A stretch of DNA of 64,000 nt from Terrimonas ginsenosidimutans (GTDB taxonomy: Bacteria; Bacteroidota; Bacteroidia; Chitinophagales; Chitinophagaceae). Within the stretch, counting starts at the first letter, position 1, and every line of letters begins with the position of its first letter. The translations under genes were made by a program, and so were the position numbers. The stretch covers positions 1 to 64,000 of the forward strand of contig NZ_JAKLTR010000020.1 of assembly GCF_022012415.1 (NCBI RefSeq), in the 5' to 3' direction. Positions 36,867-44,759 of the stretch are shown here, in pieces. The notes below the pieces were generated by a model that saw nothing but the letters and a program-made list of their open reading frames with translations, was not told the DNA's origin and did no database searches.

Positions 36867-37134
36867 CGTTGTCCGTTGTCCGTTGTCCGTTGTCCGTTGT
36901 CCGTTGTCCGTTGTCCGTTGTCCGTTGTCCGTTGTCCGTTGTCCGTTGTCCGTTGTCCGTTGTCCGTTGTCCGTTGTCCGTTGTCCGTTGTCCGACGCAA
37001 ATTAAAAGAGGGGGTTATCGTTTTTAAACGATAACCCCCTCTTTTAATTTGCATACGAAGATGCAATTCTATTCCACCTCCCTTGAACTCCGGACAACGG
37101 TGAACGGTCAACGGTCAACGATCAACGGTCAACG
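36865..37134. repeat. Heptamer repeat element with central hairpin (copy 3)
   Basis: Eighteen exact TCCGTTG units fill 36865-36990. A perfect 24-bp hairpin follows, with arms at 36997-37020 and 37029-37052 around TTTTTAAA. A conserved flank contains TTGCATACGAAGATGCAA, which can itself fold. The right arm has six CGGACAA/CGGTCAA-type units (37091-37132) inverted relative to the left. The hairpin stem is GGGGG/CCCCC rich. An open frame through the array on the minus strand (TTDNGQR repeats) is not a gene. Confidence 0.95.
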
Positions 37135-37215
37135 AAACTGTAACCTTCTTCGTATTTCTACGTCTCATCGTTAACCATTGTTAAAAAACCTTAAATAAGG
37201 CGTTGCCATGTTCTT

Positions 37216-37235
37216 TATACGAAAAAGGTCGTATA
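37216..37235. promoter_or_regulatory. Candidate BlaI-type operator
   Basis: The palindrome TATACGA-N6-TCGTATA has 7-bp arms and overlaps the -7-like box TATATTCG (37232-37239). It lies 24 nt upstream of the blaI-like ATG. A dimeric winged-helix repressor binding here would block transcription of its own operon. Confidence 0.6.
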
Positions 37236-37258
37236 TTCGACCCGTAAAACCGCAAACT

Positions 37259-37642
37259 ATGTCAGTAACCAGATCAATTAAGCCTACAGAGAGCGAGTTG
37301 GAAATATTGCAAATCCTTTGGACAAAGGGCCTGGCAACAGTAAGAGAGGTGCATGAAGAACTGGCGTCTTTGAAAGAAGTCGGGTACACGACCACTCTGA
37401 AACTGATGCAGATCATGCATGAGAAAGGGTTGGTAAAGAGGGACGATTCCATGCGCACCCACGTATACCAGGCAGCAGTGAATAAGGAGAAAACCCAAAA
37501 ACACCTGCTCGGGAAGATGATCGACAGCCTGTTTGGAGGTTCCCCTACTCAACTGGTGATCCAGGCGCTGGGCGAAAGCAATGCAACCCCGGAAGAACTG
37601 GAAAAAATTCAACGCATACTGAACGATCTTAAAAAGCAATAA
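37259..37642 (+). CDS. BlaI/MecI/CopY-family transcriptional repressor
   Basis: A 127-residue winged-helix protein: PTESELEILQILWTKG then VREVHEELASLKEVGYTTTLKLMQIMHEKGLV, the family's DNA-binding core, and a short helical dimerisation tail. It starts MSVTRSIKPTESE at the ATG 37259; a longer frame is unlikely. Such repressors are inactivated by proteolysis by a BlaR1/MecR1-type membrane protease, whose gene follows after 1 nt. A palindromic operator lies just upstream. Regulated genes are unknown; no beta-lactamase is in the window. Confidence 0.95.
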   Translation: MSVTRSIKPTESELEILQILWTKGLATVREVHEELASLKEVGYTTTLKLMQIMHEKGLVKRDDSMRTHVYQAAVNKEKTQKHLLGKMIDSLFGGSPTQLVIQALGESNATPEELEKIQRILNDLKKQ

Positions 37643-37643
37643 C

Positions 37644-39434
37644 ATGATCGCTTTAAGCCAATCAGATTTTCTGCAGGCTTTAGGGTGGGCTGTGATGAAC
37701 AGCTTGTGGCAAATGGCGTTGTTGTGGATAGTATACCAATTAATAACTGCAGTACTTCAATTACAAAAATCGGCGCAACGGGCAACTCTTGCGTCCTCCC
37801 TGCTTTTTGCAGGATTCACCTGGTTTGTGTTCACTTTCCTGGTGGTGCTTGATAAAAATTCAGGCGCCGCGGGTCAGTTCACACTGATCAGTGTAGTCAG
37901 TGAAAATGAAACATTAAGCCAGTGGTTCCGGACAGGTCTTCCCTGGGCCTCGATGGTCTATCTTATTTTACTGATCTTACCTGTTTTGAACTTCGTGCGG
38001 AATTACCGCTATGTTCAGCATATCCGTCACCACGGCATCAGCAAAGCTGGCGTTGAATGGCGGATGTTCGTACAAAAAGTATCCGGTCACCTCGGTGTTC
38101 GTAAGCCGGTGCAGATCTGGATCTCTGAACTGGTGAATTCACCGGTTACCATCGGTTACCTGAAACCAGTGATCCTTCTGCCGATGGCGGCCGTCAATCA
38201 ACTGACCTCACAGCAGCTTGAAGCGATCCTGCTTCATGAACTTTCTCATATCCGCCGGATGGATTACCTGACCAACCTGATCACCCGGGTGATCCAGACT
38301 GTCCTGTACTTCAATCCCTTTGTAAAAGCATTCTCCCGGATCATCGATAGAGAGCGTGAAAAAAGCTGCGATGAAATGGTGATGCAGTTCCAGTACGAGC
38401 CACACGGTTATGCTTCTGCACTCCTGGTGCTGGAGCAGTCGTCCAGGAATTCGGCCAGCAGAATGCTGGCAATGGCCGCTGCAGGTGGTAAAAAGAATCA
38501 GTTGCTACACAGAGTTGAATCGATCCTTGGAATAAAAAAGAAAGAACCGTTCTCATTCTATAAACTTGCCGGTGTACTATCTGCAGTGGTGTGCCTGATC
38601 GCGCTGAACGCGCTGGTGATCATCAGCAAGCCTGTAAAAAGTAAGTCTGCACCCGGTTTTTTCCTGTCCCAACTCTCTTCCCCCATGAGTTTTGTCCCGG
38701 GAGACAATACCTATAGCGAGATCCCCGTAATGGAAGAATTACCTGGTGAGATCCTGGCCAACGTAAAAGCCGACGATGAGCACTCCGCAGTTGCCCGGGA
38801 TGCCCGCAAGGCTGAAGAAGCAGTTGCCGATGAACCATCGGTCGCCCCGCTTACCGCCCAGGCGGTAAATCCGGCTGTTGACGATGAGTTTATCAGAAAG
38901 ACGGTAGAGAACGCCACCTCCCACTTCAAAATGGTCTCTAACTTCGAAACAGTGGTTCCTGAACTGACTGCTCAGCAGGAAGACCAGGTCAAGAAAGCTT
39001 TGGACGCTTCGAAAAAAGTACTTGAAGAAACCCAGTGGAAAGTTTTAGAGAAAAATATCGCTGACGCGATGACCATCGCAGAAAAAGAGAAAGTAAAAGC
39101 GGCATATGAGAAAGTAACCGCCGAAACCCAGAAAGCGAACTGGGATAAGATGTCCGACAATCTGAAGATCGCTTATGATCAGATCGATTGGGAAAACCTG
39201 AATGCCCAGCTGAACTTTGCGGTAAACAATATCCGCCTTGACAGCTTACGCCAGGTGTACAGCATCGCGATGACGGAACTCAGCGGTCTTAGCACCGAGA
39301 TGAAAAAGCAAGGATTAAAAGGAATTCCGGATAGTGATATCACCCTCGATGCGATCCAGAAGAAAATGAAAGACCTGCAGAAAGCACGCACAACTCTTCA
39401 GGCTATCAAAACAAAGAAAATTATCAATCTGTAA
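37644..39434 (+). CDS. M56-family (BlaR1-like) membrane metalloprotease with a coiled-coil C-terminus
   Basis: A 596-residue protein. The N-terminal ~310 residues have about four membrane helices and a zinc-protease motif HELSH (His198, His202) with a later DREREKSCDE Glu. After a final helix (about 310-330) comes a ~260-residue periplasmic region rich in Ala, Lys and Glu, with long coiled-coil potential (for example NIADAMTIAEKEKVKAAYEK). A beta-lactam-binding sensor domain, as in BlaR1, is absent, so the signal is probably something else, perhaps envelope stress. Co-transcribed with the blaI-like repressor gene (1-nt gap). A terminator follows. Confidence 0.93.
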   Translation: MIALSQSDFLQALGWAVMNSLWQMALLWIVYQLITAVLQLQKSAQRATLASSLLFAGFTWFVFTFLVVLDKNSGAAGQFTLISVVSENETLSQWFRTGLPWASMVYLILLILPVLNFVRNYRYVQHIRHHGISKAGVEWRMFVQKVSGHLGVRKPVQIWISELVNSPVTIGYLKPVILLPMAAVNQLTSQQLEAILLHELSHIRRMDYLTNLITRVIQTVLYFNPFVKAFSRIIDREREKSCDEMVMQFQYEPHGYASALLVLEQSSRNSASRMLAMAAAGGKKNQLLHRVESILGIKKKEPFSFYKLAGVLSAVVCLIALNALVIISKPVKSKSAPGFFLSQLSSPMSFVPGDNTYSEIPVMEELPGEILANVKADDEHSAVARDARKAEEAVADEPSVAPLTAQAVNPAVDDEFIRKTVENATSHFKMVSNFETVVPELTAQQEDQVKKALDASKKVLEETQWKVLEKNIADAMTIAEKEKVKAAYEKVTAETQKANWDKMSDNLKIAYDQIDWENLNAQLNFAVNNIRLDSLRQVYSIAMTELSGLSTEMKKQGLKGIPDSDITLDAIQKKMKDLQKARTTLQAIKTKKIINL

Positions 39435-39454
39435 GCGAAAGCTGAACAGTCATA

Positions 39455-39490
39455 TAAAAAAAGCAGGCCTTAACAAGCCTGTTTTTTTAT
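39455..39490 (+). terminator. Rho-independent terminator after the M56 gene
   Basis: AAAAAAAGCAGGC pairs with GCCTGTTTTTTT around a short loop (39457-39488). Confidence 0.85.
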
Positions 39491-41246
39491 GCGCATACAT
39501 GACCAGCTCGCTTTACCCTTCAGTGAACTAACTCAGAAGTATTTTACAGAGCAGTGTTTAGCAACAGGATCTGGTTGCAATGACCTGCTTTCTCCTCTCA
39601 GCTTTGATCAGCACCTAGCCGTACTTGGTGTTTCCGAGACACCGACGCCTGGCTGAAATATGAGCCTGTAGACAGGAACGCAGCAGGCGATACGCCGCAG
39701 ACGCGGCGCAGGAACCATATACGACCTTGTATTTTGTGACGCTCCCCGCGTATCGTTGCGAGCACTTCCTCGACCCTACGCCAATAGCAATTAGATCCTT
39801 CGGTAGCGTTTCAGGCCCCCACTGCAACCAGTTAAGCCTGAGCGTAAGGGTTCTCATGCACGCAAAAAGTTCGGTGATTGAGACTTTCTCAGCAGCATAA
39901 TTCCGGGTCTGCACATCCCTCCAATGCTGCGAACTTCCACAAAATTGGGTTCGGCGGGTAGCCCGAAGACCTCCGGCAAAACCACAAAGACAATCTCCCG
40001 CACTTAAAAAAGCTTAAGGTAAGACGGACAGGTTCCGGGGAAATGGAGAGGCGAGCGTCAGGAGGCGGCCAGTTCCCGGGCCCGGCGATAGTTTCCAAAA
40101 ACGGAGCATAACCGACCGCCGATCCGAACATAAAGCAGGTCAGAACCAGGTTAAATCGCCAGGGCAACTCCCCTTTCGAACCTCAGAAAACACTTTCTGC
40201 AAATGCTGCCGGGGAGTTCAACGGTGGCGGAAATTCCGCTTTGAAAGACTGTCCCGGGCATTATATCCCCTCAAAACTGAAGCGCTTTAAACTGCAAAAA
40301 CGGCAGTCTCGCAATAAATCCAGTTACACCAAAAAAGGTTTTGTATTGCCAGCTATGCCCAGCGAAGTATTCCCGCAATGACCCGATTTTATTACCGGAG
40401 ATCTCAGCTATGGCAGTTAAAATTCTCCCGCCCACTAAACCCGCCAGATGATCCAGAAACCTGGACCACGTATAGCGCCTCATGAAATTCCCGGAAAATT
40501 CCAGGGACCGGAAAGATAGATGGCCTGCATGAGGCTTCGGTGCTTTTCGACACCAGACCCGCAAATTCTTCCATTACGTCAAACTGGCAAATCCAGAGAG
40601 GATGGAAAAGGGCAAGTTTGCCAGCTGAAACTTTTCAAAGTAATCTACTTCGAATCAACAAATTCAAAAATCATCGGGTGAAAAATTATATCCGGTATTT
40701 AAAAATTTACTTTAAATAAAATATTTAATCAGCCTGATAATTAGATAAATAAAATAACCTTCAGATTATATTAAAATATACTTCTTTAATTAGAAGATTA
40801 GATAATTTGAAATAGGATTCATAATAAATTGTTATTCAAATATTTATTAACCTTATTGGTTATTTAGGTGTAAAGATCACAGATATGTGCTGCTTTGGCA
40901 TAATACTGTGAAATTAATTCTGTAATTTAATTATAATTAGAACTCATAATAACTATGATAAACAGTTAAAAAAGTCAATAATATTAATAGTAATAAAATT
41001 GACATGAGTTACAGCATCGGCAGCGGTGGAAAAGTCTATCATTTATTAGCTTAAAGTAATAATTTATATACCCTTCGTATATTATCAGGCTATAATTTTA
41101 TTTTAGGTAAAATCCGTTGGTCTCCCCCACTCTAACTTGGTCCTATATTTGGCTGGTGTAGCCTGAAAATTAGCTACCCATAAACTGTTAGGAAGAATTA
41201 ACGGGTCTCATTGGGTGGGAAATCCCAGCCTTCGTATTTTGCGGTC
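39491..41246. other. 1.8 kb without a recognisable gene; right part very AT-rich
   Basis: Only short open frames with no familiar motifs occur (the longest ~97-99 codons, on the minus strand). The left part (about 39491-40640) has ordinary base composition. About 40640-41150 is markedly AT-rich, with long A/T stretches, unlike the flanks. No DnaA-box cluster, tRNA or transposase is evident. Possibilities are decayed gene remnants, acquired DNA, or a structural/regulatory region. The LEA-like lipoprotein gene begins at its right end. Confidence 0.5.
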
Positions 41247-41705
41247 ATGACAAAATATCTGTTAAGTGCTCTGCTGCTATCAGTCCTTATGAGTTCCTGC
41301 AGGACCCTAAAGGATCCGGTATTTGATGGTATCGAGAGTGTCTCTGTCGGGGAGGTCGGCGTGGACAGCTCTGTGGTAACACTGAATCTGAAATACTACA
41401 ATCCAAATTCTTCCGGTGCAAAACTGACCAGCGCCAGTGGCAGTGCCTGGATGGAAAATAGCTTTCTCGGAACGTTTATGGTTGATTCAACCGTAAGAAT
41501 TCCCGCCCGGGACTCGTTCAGAATTCCGGTCAAATTGTCGGTTGACATGAATAAGCTTCTCAAAAGCTCCATTACACTACTGTTCAAAAAAGAGGTAACT
41601 ATCCGGATCGAGGGAGAGGCCAGGGCAGGTCGTAACGGCTTTTATAAGCGCTTCCCGGTGAAGTATGAAGGCCGCCAGGATATCAGCCAGTTGATCAATT
41701 TTTAG
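41247..41705 (+). CDS. LEA-type-2-like lipoprotein
   Basis: A 152-residue lipoprotein: MTKYLLSALLLSVLMSSCRTL, with Cys18 as the lipidation site. The mature part is a late-embryogenesis-abundant type 2 beta-sandwich, recognised by SVGEVGVDSSVVTLNLKYYNPNSSGAKLTSASGSAW and the later VPIRVSV-like SFRIPVKLSVDM. LEA-2/WHy proteins in bacteria are linked to desiccation or stress. The ATG at 41247 is chosen over an upstream start that would precede the signal. A strong terminator follows. Confidence 0.85.
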   Translation: MTKYLLSALLLSVLMSSCRTLKDPVFDGIESVSVGEVGVDSSVVTLNLKYYNPNSSGAKLTSASGSAWMENSFLGTFMVDSTVRIPARDSFRIPVKLSVDMNKLLKSSITLLFKKEVTIRIEGEARAGRNGFYKRFPVKYEGRQDISQLINF

Positions 41706-41764
41706 CGTTCAGGCGACTTTCAACAGCGGATCATCATCGCGGCCCGGGCATGAAAACCGGGCAT

Positions 41765-41801
41765 AAAAAAATCCCCCCGGATCAGATCCGGGGGGATTTT
41801 T
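41765..41801. terminator. Bidirectional terminator
   Basis: AAAAATCCCCCCGG pairs perfectly with CCGGGGGGATTTTT between the LEA-like gene and the convergent HMA gene. Confidence 0.9.
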
Positions 41802-41852
41802 ATTTCAGTCAGCCCGTTGGTGAGGCGCTATGATTTGTTCATTTTTCCGGGA

Positions 41853-42239
41853 TCATTGTTCCGCCGGAGCCGGAGCTTTGGGCTTGGGATGTCCACCCCC
41901 GTCCTCAAATTTCTTACAGGTTTTCGGCAGACGTTTGTAAGACTCCTCGTTAGCCGGAATGTCATCGGCATCAAAACCACTGTTGGCGATCGCCGTTTTG
42001 ATCTCTTCGATATTGGTCCGGTCACTCACAAACTTTACCGTCGTCTCCCCCCGTCTTGTGTTGATCGCGACGGTCTGTACCCCATCGATCCGGTCAAGAT
42101 AGGTAGTTACCCTTTTCTTGCAATCTTCACAAAGAATGTTCGGCGTCTTGATCTTTGCGGTCTGTGACGGTTTAACCTGGGCAAACGAAGCTGAGGCAAA
42201 ACCGAGGGCCACGAGGCAGGTCAGCAATAATTTCTTCAT
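41853..42239 (-). CDS. Exported heavy-metal-associated (HMA) domain protein
   Basis: A 128-residue protein with a signal peptide (MKKLLLTCLVALGFASASFAQ) and one HMA domain: TPNILCEDCKKRVTTYL with the CxxC metal-binding pair (LCEDC), a D-G-V-x-x-V segment, then VKFVSDRTNIEEIKTAIANSGFD. A Pro/Lys-rich tail follows. Probably a periplasmic copper- or zinc-binding chaperone. It follows pyrE by 22 nt on the same strand, but functional linkage is not implied. Confidence 0.92.
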   Translation of the reverse strand: MKKLLLTCLVALGFASASFAQVKPSQTAKIKTPNILCEDCKKRVTTYLDRIDGVQTVAINTRRGETTVKFVSDRTNIEEIKTAIANSGFDADDIPANEESYKRLPKTCKKFEDGGGHPKPKAPAPAEQ

Positions 42240-42261
42240 AAGGTTTTATTGAACGTACAAG

Positions 42262-42897
42262 TTACAAAACGCCTTTCCAATTGGCCGGATCATCTCGCCA
42301 TTTTAACAAAATTTCCTGCTCCGACGGGTTCACGATCCCTTTTTCCACGGCCAGTTCGATCAGGGCCGGATAGTTGGTCAGGGACTCGTATCGCAGTGCG
42401 TACTTCTGGAAAGCTTCCGCCGCAACAGGAAATCCGTATGTGAAGATGGATACCATCCCGATCACATCCAGTCCCTGGGCTTTCAGCACATCCACAACCT
42501 GGAGGCTGCTTTTCCCGGTAGATACGAGGTCTTCGATCACTACAGTCTTCTGTCCTTTTTCATAAGCACCTTCGATCTGGTTCCCAAGCCCGTGCTCTTT
42601 TGGCTTCGGGCGCACATATATATAAGGAAGTTTCAATTGATCGGCTGCCATGGCGCCCCAGGCGATCCCAGCGGTGGCCACGCCGGCCAGCAATTCCGCC
42701 TCGGGAAATTTCTCGAAAATCACATTGCACATCTCTGATTTAACAAAATCCCGGATAAAAGGAAAGGATAGCACTTTTCTGTTATCACAATAAATCGGGC
42801 TTTTCCAGCCACTCGCCCAGGTAAAGGGCTGCTGAACGCTCAGCTTTACTGCGTTTGCCTGCAGCAATTTGTCCGCTACTGTTTTTTCGTTTGTCAT
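42262..42897 (-). CDS. pyrE: Orotate phosphoribosyltransferase
   Basis: A 211-residue enzyme that converts orotate and PRPP to OMP in pyrimidine synthesis. The PRPP-binding motif is VIEDLVSTGKSSL (about residues 117-129), with the loop YVRPKPKEHGLGNQIEG before it, both as in bacterial PyrE. It lies head-to-head with a Nudix gene across a symmetrical palindromic promoter: its -7-like box TATCTTCG (42909-42902) is 4 nt from the ATG, suggesting a leaderless mRNA. pyrB and pyrR are encoded about 2-3 kb downstream on the same strand. Confidence 0.95.
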   Translation of the reverse strand: MTNEKTVADKLLQANAVKLSVQQPFTWASGWKSPIYCDNRKVLSFPFIRDFVKSEMCNVIFEKFPEAELLAGVATAGIAWGAMAADQLKLPYIYVRPKPKEHGLGNQIEGAYEKGQKTVVIEDLVSTGKSSLQVVDVLKAQGLDVIGMVSIFTYGFPVAAEAFQKYALRYESLTNYPALIELAVEKGIVNPSEQEILLKWRDDPANWKGVL

Positions 42898-42901
42898 GCG
42901 G

Positions 42902-43113
42902 CGAAGATACTAAACGCGAATGAACACGAATTGCCGCGAATTAACACGAATAGGTCGTTTCTGCATTAGCAGGCCATTCAAATTCGAAGACAGCTTAGTT
43001 ATCCTGGCAAGTACAGGATTTGCTATTCCGGATCTGCATCCCGTTCTATGCGGAAACGACCTACTCGTGTTCATTCGCGACAATTCGCGTTCATTCGCGT
43101 TTAGCTATCTTTG
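42902..43113. repeat. Decamer palindrome forming a mirror-image divergent promoter (pyrE / Nudix)
   Basis: Four 10-nt units of type TNNNCRCGAA (42911-42950) and inverted units (43063-43102, including TTCATTCGCG) form ~50-bp arms around about 92 nt. Both outer ends contain a -7 box: TATCTTCG for pyrE and TATCTTTG (43106-43113) for the Nudix gene, each exactly 4 nt before its ATG. The repeat therefore includes both promoters. Confidence 0.9.
43106..43113 (+). promoter_or_regulatory. -7 box (TATCTTTG) of the Nudix gene
   Basis: A perfect match, 4 nt from the ATG at 43118, implying a leaderless mRNA. Confidence 0.6.
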
Positions 43114-43117
43114 CCAG

Positions 43118-43741
43118 ATGCACATCAAAATCTACTTCAACGATAAGCCCCTGTTCCTTTGTGATGCGATCGACCCGATAGTTGAGCCGTTCATGCACCA
43201 TGATGACGCGGTATTTATTGACGAATTGAATGTACATACGGTGAAGTCGATGATTCATGAAATGCAGCTGGAAAAAGTGCACGCCGGGATCTTTCTTCAT
43301 GCTGACCTGCAGGAGCTGAAAGATGCTTTTTTCAAGAAATTCGACCTGATCCAGGCGGGTGGCGGCCTCATCCGCAATGATAAGGGTGAAACACTTTTGA
43401 TCTTCCGCCGGGGAAAATGGGACCTGCCGAAAGGAAAGCTGGATGATGGAGAAACGCTGGAGCAATGCGCCGTGCGGGAAGTATGGGAAGAAACAGGGCT
43501 GCAGGCAAACCTCGAAGCTCCTTTGCTGGTAACTTATCATACCTATCACCAGGGCACTCATTTCATCATTAAAGAATCGCACTGGTATACCATGAAAGTA
43601 GCCGGAGAGCATACGCTCAGGCCACAAACAGAAGAAGATATTGAAGAAGCAAAATGGGTGGACGACTCTTCGCTCAGCTATTATCTGCCGCTCGCGTACC
43701 CGTCTATTGTTGATGTATTAGAGGCTTGGCTGGCGAAATGA
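43118..43741 (+). CDS. Nudix hydrolase with a separate N-terminal domain
   Basis: A 207-residue protein starting MHIKIYFNDKPLFLC. The first ~75 residues form a small extra domain. The Nudix domain has the full box GKLDDGETLEQCAVREVWEE then TGLQ (about residues 110-133), preceded by FRRGKWDLPKG. Probably hydrolyses a nucleoside diphosphate derivative or an oxidised nucleotide. The long open frame upstream is repeat DNA, and the promoter box sets the start. The 3' end overlaps the convergent thioesterase gene by 24 nt. Confidence 0.9.
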   Translation: MHIKIYFNDKPLFLCDAIDPIVEPFMHHDDAVFIDELNVHTVKSMIHEMQLEKVHAGIFLHADLQELKDAFFKKFDLIQAGGGLIRNDKGETLLIFRRGKWDLPKGKLDDGETLEQCAVREVWEETGLQANLEAPLLVTYHTYHQGTHFIIKESHWYTMKVAGEHTLRPQTEEDIEEAKWVDDSSLSYYLPLAYPSIVDVLEAWLAK

Positions 43742-44182
43742 CTCTTTTTTAGGGATCACCGCCACGGTCAGCCTGCTTACACAGATCATCTTTTTAAGTT
43801 CATCATAAATACGGATATCCCACACGTGTGTGTTCCCTCCCAGGTGTAATGGCTTGCATATTCCCGTTACCCAGCCTTCCCGTGCACTACGGATATGGTT
43901 GGCATTGATCTCCAGGCCGACACAGGCCAGCTTTGTATTGTCTACCACCATTGCGGAAGCGACGCTGCCGACAGTTTCGGCAAGCACACAGGAAGCTCCG
44001 CCATGAAGCAGACCGTAAGGCTGTTTGGTACGATGGTCGACCGGCATACGGGCAGATAGAAAATCTGCACCCAGTTCTACCCATTCAATTCCCAGGTGTT
44101 CAGCTATTGTTCCCGGGGCAAAAGAGCTTAATTGACCGATAGACAGGTCTTTTTCAAACCAGATAGGTGTTATGTTGCTCAT
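43718..44182 (-). CDS. Hotdog-fold thioesterase (PaaI/EntH-like)
   Basis: A 154-residue acyl-CoA thioesterase-like protein. Motifs are QPYGLLHGGASCVLAETVGS (the HGG active-site loop) and GLEINANHIRSAREG, typical of PaaI/YbdB. It opens MSNITPIWFEKDLSI. The gene starts within the last codons of coaD (4-nt overlap), so the two are translationally coupled; the cell may use it to recycle CoA or clear mis-acylated products. Its end overlaps the convergent Nudix gene. Confidence 0.92.
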   Translation of the reverse strand: MSNITPIWFEKDLSIGQLSSFAPGTIAEHLGIEWVELGADFLSARMPVDHRTKQPYGLLHGGASCVLAETVGSVASAMVVDNTKLACVGLEINANHIRSAREGWVTGICKPLHLGGNTHVWDIRIYDELKKMICVSRLTVAVIPKKESFRQPSL

Positions 44183-44658
44183 AGTTTATCAGGGCTTAAT
44201 GTTTTATAAACCTCCTCGGGCAGGAAGAGTTTTGCATCTCCACCGTTCCGGATGATATCCCGGACGATCGTGGAAGCGACGGAGGTATATTTTGGTTCGC
44301 CGGTGAGAAAGATGGTCTCTATGCTGCTGTCAAGTGTGCGGTTCGCATCAGCGATTGTTTTTTCATATTCGAAATCGCTGACATAACGGATGCCGCGGAG
44401 GATGAATCTTGCGCCGATCTGCTTGCAATAATTGATGGTCAGCCCCTCATAAACGGAACCTTCCACTCGTTTATCTTCCCGGAAAATTTCATTGATCCAC
44501 TGAACGCGTTGCTCTGCTGAAAACATCGGAGCCTTGGCGGCATTCAGACCAACGCCTACGATGATCTTATCAAATAGCGGAATAGCTCTGCGGAGGATAT
44601 CGACATGTCCGAGCGTGATAGGATCAAAAGTGCCAGGGAACAAGCAAATGCGGCTCAT
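44179..44658 (-). CDS. coaD: Phosphopantetheine adenylyltransferase
   Basis: A 159-residue enzyme, penultimate step of CoA synthesis (pantetheine 4'-phosphate plus ATP to dephospho-CoA). Nucleotidyltransferase motif GTFDPITLGHVDI (residues 8-20), then RGIRYVSDFEYE, SSTIVRD-like VASTIVRDI and a normal family length. The ATG at 44658 (MSRICLFPG) is clearly right; an 18-codon extension is not. Coupled to the thioesterase gene by a 4-nt overlap. Confidence 0.96.
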   Translation of the reverse strand: MSRICLFPGTFDPITLGHVDILRRAIPLFDKIIVGVGLNAAKAPMFSAEQRVQWINEIFREDKRVEGSVYEGLTINYCKQIGARFILRGIRYVSDFEYEKTIADANRTLDSSIETIFLTGEPKYTSVASTIVRDIIRNGGDAKLFLPEEVYKTLSPDKL

Positions 44659-44688
44659 AGTGCTGCGTTGAAGGTTAGAAAATAAAAC

Positions 44689-44752
44689 GTCAAAACTAAC
44701 CCCGCCTTCCAATTGACAATTATTTCAATCATTAAGCGGGGTTAGTTTTGAC
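44689..44752. repeat. Perfect 17-bp palindrome between coaD and pyrB
   Basis: GTCAAAACTAACCCCGC (44689-44705) pairs with GCGGGGTTAGTTTTGAC (44736-44752) around a 30-nt centre. It may terminate pyrB transcription or be another repeat. Confidence 0.75.
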
Positions 44753-44759
44753 TTCGATA

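Noticed and set aside
36809-37111. Open reading frame with repeated TTDNGQR heptapeptides on the minus strand
   Set aside because: It is translated heptamer DNA (7 nt times 3 gives 7 residues), has no start context and repeats in a second copy near 63500. Not a gene.
36865-37134. CRISPR array
   Set aside because: The 7-nt units are far too short and there are no spacers; the central part is a single hairpin.
37091-37135. Attachment site for an integrase
   Set aside because: The short inverted heptamers match the repeat family elsewhere, and there is no integrase gene or tRNA adjacent.
39488-39658. Small frame of 56 codons starting at ATG in the terminator of the M56 gene
   Set aside because: Its start overlaps the T-run of the terminator, with no ribosome binding site and no recognisable motif.
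40640-41150. Replication origin
   Set aside because: The region is AT-rich, but I found no TTATCCACA-like boxes in a cluster and no dnaA, gyrB or dnaN nearby.
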